From JANQUM01 sp047630355 (GTDB lineage Bacteria > Bacteroidota > Bacteroidia > Cytophagales > Spirosomataceae): a DNA stretch of 9,846 nt. Position numbers and translations under genes: made by a program. The stretch covers positions 1-9,846 of the forward strand of contig JBLHXN010000120.1 in the NCBI GenBank assembly GCA_047630355.1, in the 5' to 3' direction. Every line of letters starts with the position of its first letter. Positions within the stretch are counted from its first letter, which is position 1. The notes under the pieces are model-generated. The model saw only the letters and a list, made by a program, of their open reading frames with translations. It did no database searches and was not told the origin of the DNA. Positions 7,631 to 9,846 of the stretch are shown here, piece by piece.

Positions 7631-7740
7631 AAAAGCTCTTTAGGAGCGAAATATTAATAGCACAACAAATTAGAAAGTAGTAAGAAGTGCCACCGGCACG
7701 GCATTTGGCTAAAACAATAGTTCTGACATATTTCTACAAA
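7631..7740. repeat. Two-hairpin non-coding segment, candidate dispersed repeat element
   Basis: Two short hairpins lie 39 bases apart. The first is GCTCT-TTA-GGAGC (7635-7647, with one G-U pair) and the second is GTGCC-ACC-GGCAC (7687-7699), continuing as GGCATTTGGC. They are linked by AT-rich sequence (GAAATATTAATAG) and followed by TTTCTACAAAA at 7731. The GC-rich hairpins stand out from the AT-rich flanks. The pattern resembles short intergenic repeats that I recall from other Bacteroidota genomes. Only one copy is in this window, so repeat status is not shown here. It has no coding frame of note. Confidence 0.45.
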
Positions 7741-7763
7741 ACAGCGAAACCTTTTGTGGGTTT

Positions 7764-7963
7764 TTAGGAATTAACTCCCGAAAACGCTTTTCTCAATTCA
7801 TTTTTATCGTCAAAGTGGTATTTTACGCTGTCAATATCCTGATAATTTTCGTGCCCTTTTCCGCCTATCAAAATAATGCCTTTTGACTTAGCGAGCTGGG
7901 TTGCACCCCGGCAATACTTTCGTCAGTGTTTTCTTTGCGTGGACTCTCAGAAGTCAGGAATAC
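7764..7963 (-). pseudogene. murE: Broken 3' fragment of murE (UDP-MurNAc-tripeptide synthetase)
   Basis: Minus-strand translation gives two pieces of a MurE C-terminal domain in different frames. From 7963, VFLTSESPRKENTDESIAG matches the MurE motif usually read as TSDNPR.EDP. From about 7911 a second frame reads ATQLAKSKGIILIGGKGHEN, then YQDIDSVKYHFDDKNELRKAF, and stops at TAA 7766-7764. This matches the MurE end (IAGKGHETYQ...HFDD). In intact MurE roughly 50 residues separate the two motifs; here fewer than 20 codons remain and the frame changes. No ATP-binding or substrate-binding domain is present, because a different gene ends directly upstream. It is therefore a non-functional remnant. 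Intact murE ligates the third amino acid of the peptidoglycan stem peptide and must exist elsewhere. Confidence 0.82.
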
Positions 7964-7979
7964 AAAAAATCAGGAATAC
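7954..7979. repeat. Ten-base direct repeat at the gene/remnant junction
   Basis: TCAGGAATAC occurs at 7954-7963 and again at 7970-7979, separated by AAAAAA. One copy encodes the last residues and stop codon of the regulator (AKYS-stop on the minus strand). The other encodes the first recognisable residues (VFL) of the murE remnant. This is where two unrelated coding sequences meet. Confidence 0.85.
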
Positions 7980-9445
7980 TTAGCTGTCAATTCCTCGACA
8001 AACTTTTCCGTATTTTTGTTAATTGTGGCTTTGTCTAATTCAATCGCGTGAATTTGTCTTTCAGCACAGTCTTTTATAGAACATCGTTCACACGTGACGC
8101 CCACGTTTTGGGTTTTTAGGGCGGGGTCTTCCAAAAAGTTAAGTTTTTGTTGTGATTGCTTATTGATTAGCAAGCCTATACTCGTGCTTCGGTAGTTATT
8201 TTCTTTGAATGGGTCCTTGGTTGCTGAAGACAAGACTAAATATTTCATCCCATCGTTTTCGTAATTTGAGATTTGCAGATCGAATTCGTGTGCCTTTTTG
8301 CTCTCAGCTATTTCTTCAAGCAGTTTCAGGGATACCCAACGCCTACAGTAATGTTCATTGTTTTCATTTGCGTGTGGTGAATGTTGATGCGACAAATGGA
8401 GTTCTTTCTGTAAAAAGAATCTATTGCTTTGTGCTTGGTGCGTAAACCTCAAGAAAAACAAATTGTGTAAGTTAAATGCTATAGGTAAGATACTGGTGAG
8501 TCGTTGATAAATAGATTCTGGTGACGCATTGAAGGCATCAAAGACCTTGAGGAATAAAGCGGCATCGAAAGTTTTTTTCTCAAAAACGTCGCTTATCCTT
8601 GCTACCATTTTTGCCTTATTGATTATCAAAGCACCCGCAAAGTAGGAAGCTTTGAAGTTGTTCAGCACCTGATCGAAAGTAGTAAACTTGATCCATGGGG
8701 AAGTATATAAACGTTCTGAAATCCCTAAATAGTTGTAAGCCAATTCCTTCGCGTAAATGAACGTTCGTTGTGGTTCATCAATCTCGTTTGCCAACGCCAA
8801 TATTTTGGTTCTGGGTACAAATACAGATCGCAAATCATTTAAGCCCTCAAGGTTTCCTAATTCATTTTCTTTTATTACATACCCAAACTCTTCTATCAAT
8901 ACCTCTTCTAAATCTTTTGAGGTTATCGTTTCACTCAAATTTATTTGGTAGGTCTTCGCAAAGTTCAAAACACTTTGTTCTAAATCATCAAAATAGTTGT
9001 TATTGGCTTCTTGATGGGAACGAACGGAAGCAAGGTAAAAACTCTCTTTGCCAAAATTGTAATGCTGTGCTATTTCGATAATTGTGCTGATGAATGCGTT
9101 GACTTTATCGGGTGCATTCGCAACTATATCAATGAGGTTACTTTCCTTAATTCCGAAAAGCTCCAACGGTAATTCCTTCAGTATTTTAGACCGCAACAAA
9201 TCCCCAATTGGTGCAAGATTCTTGTCCAGCTTCAAAGAAACCATTTGGTCATACGGAACATTGAGTTTTTCTGACAAAATCGATACTTTATCAGGTTTAG
9301 GATATTTTTTTCCGTTCTCTATTTCGTTTAAATACGATTTAGATAACCCTGATAGCTTGGCCAACCCAAATAAAGACAAGTTCTTGTCGGTTCTGATTTG
9401 CTTTAGCTTCAAGCCAAATATAAGTTTGATGTAGTCTTCTTCCAT
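7970..9445 (-). CDS. XRE-family regulator of the ScfR/RamB type (short-chain acyl-CoA metabolism)
   Basis: The protein has 491 residues from ATG 9445 (MEEDYIKLIFGLKLKQIR). An upstream ATG at 9475 would add ten residues but falls in the operator region. Residues about 11-65 are an XRE helix-turn-helix (LSLFGLAKLSGLSKSYLNEI). About 160-250 resembles the ImmA/IrrE domain, but the zinc-protease motif HExxH is replaced by AKELAYNYL (232-240), so it should not be a protease. The C-terminal part has CRRW (367-370) and CERCSIKDCAERQ (452-464), the cysteine pattern of the family including RamB, PccR and MccR. Known members sense acetate or acyl-CoA status and control glyoxylate-shunt or propionyl-CoA genes. 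Its divergent partner here is malate synthase, which supports a glyoxylate-shunt role. Autoregulation is suggested by the shared operator region. Activator or repressor action cannot be read. Confidence 0.9.
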   Translation of the reverse strand: MEEDYIKLIFGLKLKQIRTDKNLSLFGLAKLSGLSKSYLNEIENGKKYPKPDKVSILSEKLNVPYDQMVSLKLDKNLAPIGDLLRSKILKELPLELFGIKESNLIDIVANAPDKVNAFISTIIEIAQHYNFGKESFYLASVRSHQEANNNYFDDLEQSVLNFAKTYQINLSETITSKDLEEVLIEEFGYVIKENELGNLEGLNDLRSVFVPRTKILALANEIDEPQRTFIYAKELAYNYLGISERLYTSPWIKFTTFDQVLNNFKASYFAGALIINKAKMVARISDVFEKKTFDAALFLKVFDAFNASPESIYQRLTSILPIAFNLHNLFFLRFTHQAQSNRFFLQKELHLSHQHSPHANENNEHYCRRWVSLKLLEEIAESKKAHEFDLQISNYENDGMKYLVLSSATKDPFKENNYRSTSIGLLINKQSQQKLNFLEDPALKTQNVGVTCERCSIKDCAERQIHAIELDKATINKNTEKFVEELTAKYS

Positions 9446-9450
9446 AGTAA

Positions 9451-9481
9451 CAAATGTAATCCTTTTTGCGAACATTCCGAA
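9451..9481 (-). promoter_or_regulatory. Candidate promoter of the ScfR/RamB-type regulator
   Basis: The minus strand reads TACATTTG at 9458-9451, a full match to TAnnTTTG, with TTC (one mismatch to TTG) 20 bases upstream at 9481-9479. Only five bases separate the box from the ATG at 9445, so transcription would begin at or next to the start codon. A TTTTGCGAAC operator copy lies within the promoter spacer, the position expected for self-repression. Confidence 0.5.
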
Positions 9482-9532
9482 TTTACGGACTTAGGTCATT
9501 TTGCGTACTTATTAAATTTTGCGAACGTTCGC
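9464..9532. promoter_or_regulatory. Candidate operator: three TTTTGCG(A/T)AC boxes and a palindrome
   Basis: TTTTGCGAAC occurs at 9464-9473 and 9517-9526, and TTTTGCGTAC at 9499-9508, all on the plus strand. The last box runs into the perfect 12-base palindrome GCGAACGTTCGC at 9521-9532. Reported sites for this regulator family contain TTTGCAAA-like half-sites (PccR: two with a four-base gap), and TTTGCGAA differs by one base. The spacing here (starts 35 and 18 apart) is different. Binding by the adjacent regulator is inference from motif, position and family. Confidence 0.6.
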
Positions 9533-9563
9533 TTGTTTTGTAAAAATGTTTGTTTTAGTTTTG
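9533..9563 (+). promoter_or_regulatory. Candidate promoter of malate synthase
   Basis: TTG (9533-9535) is followed after 20 bases by TAGTTTTG (9556-9563), a full match to the Bacteroidota promoter form. The predicted start is near 9569-9571, giving a leader of about 15 bases. The -33 box directly abuts the GCGAACGTTCGC palindrome, so a protein bound there could touch or block RNA polymerase. Confidence 0.65.
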
Positions 9564-9583
9564 GCTCATCAAACAATCATACA

Positions 9584-9846
9584 ATGCAAGACACACAAGT
9601 AGAATTACAGCAAGTTGCCTTTTCGAAAAGCGTAAGCAATTATTATCCAGAAATTTTGACAGAAGAGGCTCTCGCATTTATAGCCGGACTTCATGAGAAA
9701 TTCAACGATGAGCGATTGAGTATTTTGAAAGTACGAACGGAACAGCAAAAGGTTTTTGACGCAAATAATTTTCCAAAATTTCCCAATGAAACGAAATCAA
9801 TTCGAGAAGGTGAATGGAAAGCAAGAGGTATCCCGCATGATTTGCA
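9584..9846 (+). CDS. aceB: Malate synthase A, N-terminal part (cut by the window edge)
   Basis: An open frame from ATG 9584 reaches the window end, giving 87 codons. It reads NYYPEILTEEALAFIAGLHE at about 19-38, then KFPNETKSIREGEWKARGIP. These match the N-terminus of malate synthase A (E. coli AceB has ILTAEAVEFLTEL, then DFISETASIRDADWKIRGIPADL). The enzyme joins glyoxylate and acetyl-CoA to make malate, the second step of the glyoxylate shunt. The catalytic residues lie beyond the edge and cannot be checked. Isocitrate lyase (aceA) would be the natural next gene. The divergent ScfR/RamB-type regulator and shared operator-like boxes suggest induction on acetate or fatty acids, which fits a cell that also encodes FadD in this window. 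Confidence 0.94.
   Translation, partial: MQDTQVELQQVAFSKSVSNYYPEILTEEALAFIAGLHEKFNDERLSILKVRTEQQKVFDANNFPKFPNETKSIREGEWKARGIPHDL

Noticed and set aside
7521..7969. Searched for a tRNA, small RNA gene or transposase in the gene-poor stretch
   Set aside because: No cloverleaf, no transposase-like frame and no terminal inverted repeats were seen; only the hairpins and the murE remnant could be supported.
9084..9434. Plus-strand 116-codon open frame opposite the ScfR/RamB-type regulator
   Set aside because: It lies wholly antisense to a recognisable regulator, and no domain or start context supports it.
1..9846. CRISPR array, phage genes, toxin-antitoxin or other defence system
   Set aside because: There are no regularly spaced repeats and no matching protein families; the XRE regulator with an IrrE-like domain is better explained by its ScfR/RamB features and malate synthase neighbour.

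Overview
The window looks like chromosome from a Bacteroidota bacterium, most likely of the order Cytophagales. The evidence is a SusC/RagA-type TonB-dependent receptor, promoter-like boxes of the Bacteroidota form (TTG, about 20 bases, TAnnTTTG), start codons without clear Shine-Dalgarno sequences, and the gene order acpP-fabF-rnc. No genus is claimed. Both edges cut through genes.

Left part (1-2300): the N-terminal 285 codons of a SusC-like outer-membrane receptor run off the left edge on the minus strand. Divergent from it, across a 174-base AT-rich gap, is a ROK-family DNA-binding regulator. This suggests a sugar-responsive switch for a glycan-uptake locus that continues outside the window. 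A strong hairpin terminator separates the regulator from the convergent fadD.

Middle part (2300-7520): fadD (long-chain acyl-CoA ligase) and kdsA (Kdo-8-phosphate synthase of the metal-dependent type) lie on the minus strand. Divergent from kdsA is the fatty-acid/RNA cluster acpP, fabF and rnc. fabF and rnc are nearly touching. acpP is separated from fabF by 220 bases holding two clear inverted repeats, one of them terminator-like. These are housekeeping envelope and lipid genes.

Right part (7520-9846): a gene-poor stretch carries a two-hairpin segment that resembles a dispersed repeat, then a broken 3' fragment of murE with a frameshift and an internal deletion. It ends against the stop codon of a ScfR/RamB-type regulator. 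That regulator is divergent from a malate synthase A gene (glyoxylate shunt), which is cut by the right edge. The gap between them holds three copies of TTTTGCG(A/T)AC, one inside a perfect 12-base palindrome, placed against promoter-like boxes for both genes. This is a readable candidate operator for acetate/acyl-CoA-responsive control.

I do not see a wholly new system. The items most worth a second look are the divergent regulator/malate synthase operator, the murE remnant with its repeated junction sequence, the two-hairpin repeat candidate, and the hairpins between acpP and fabF.
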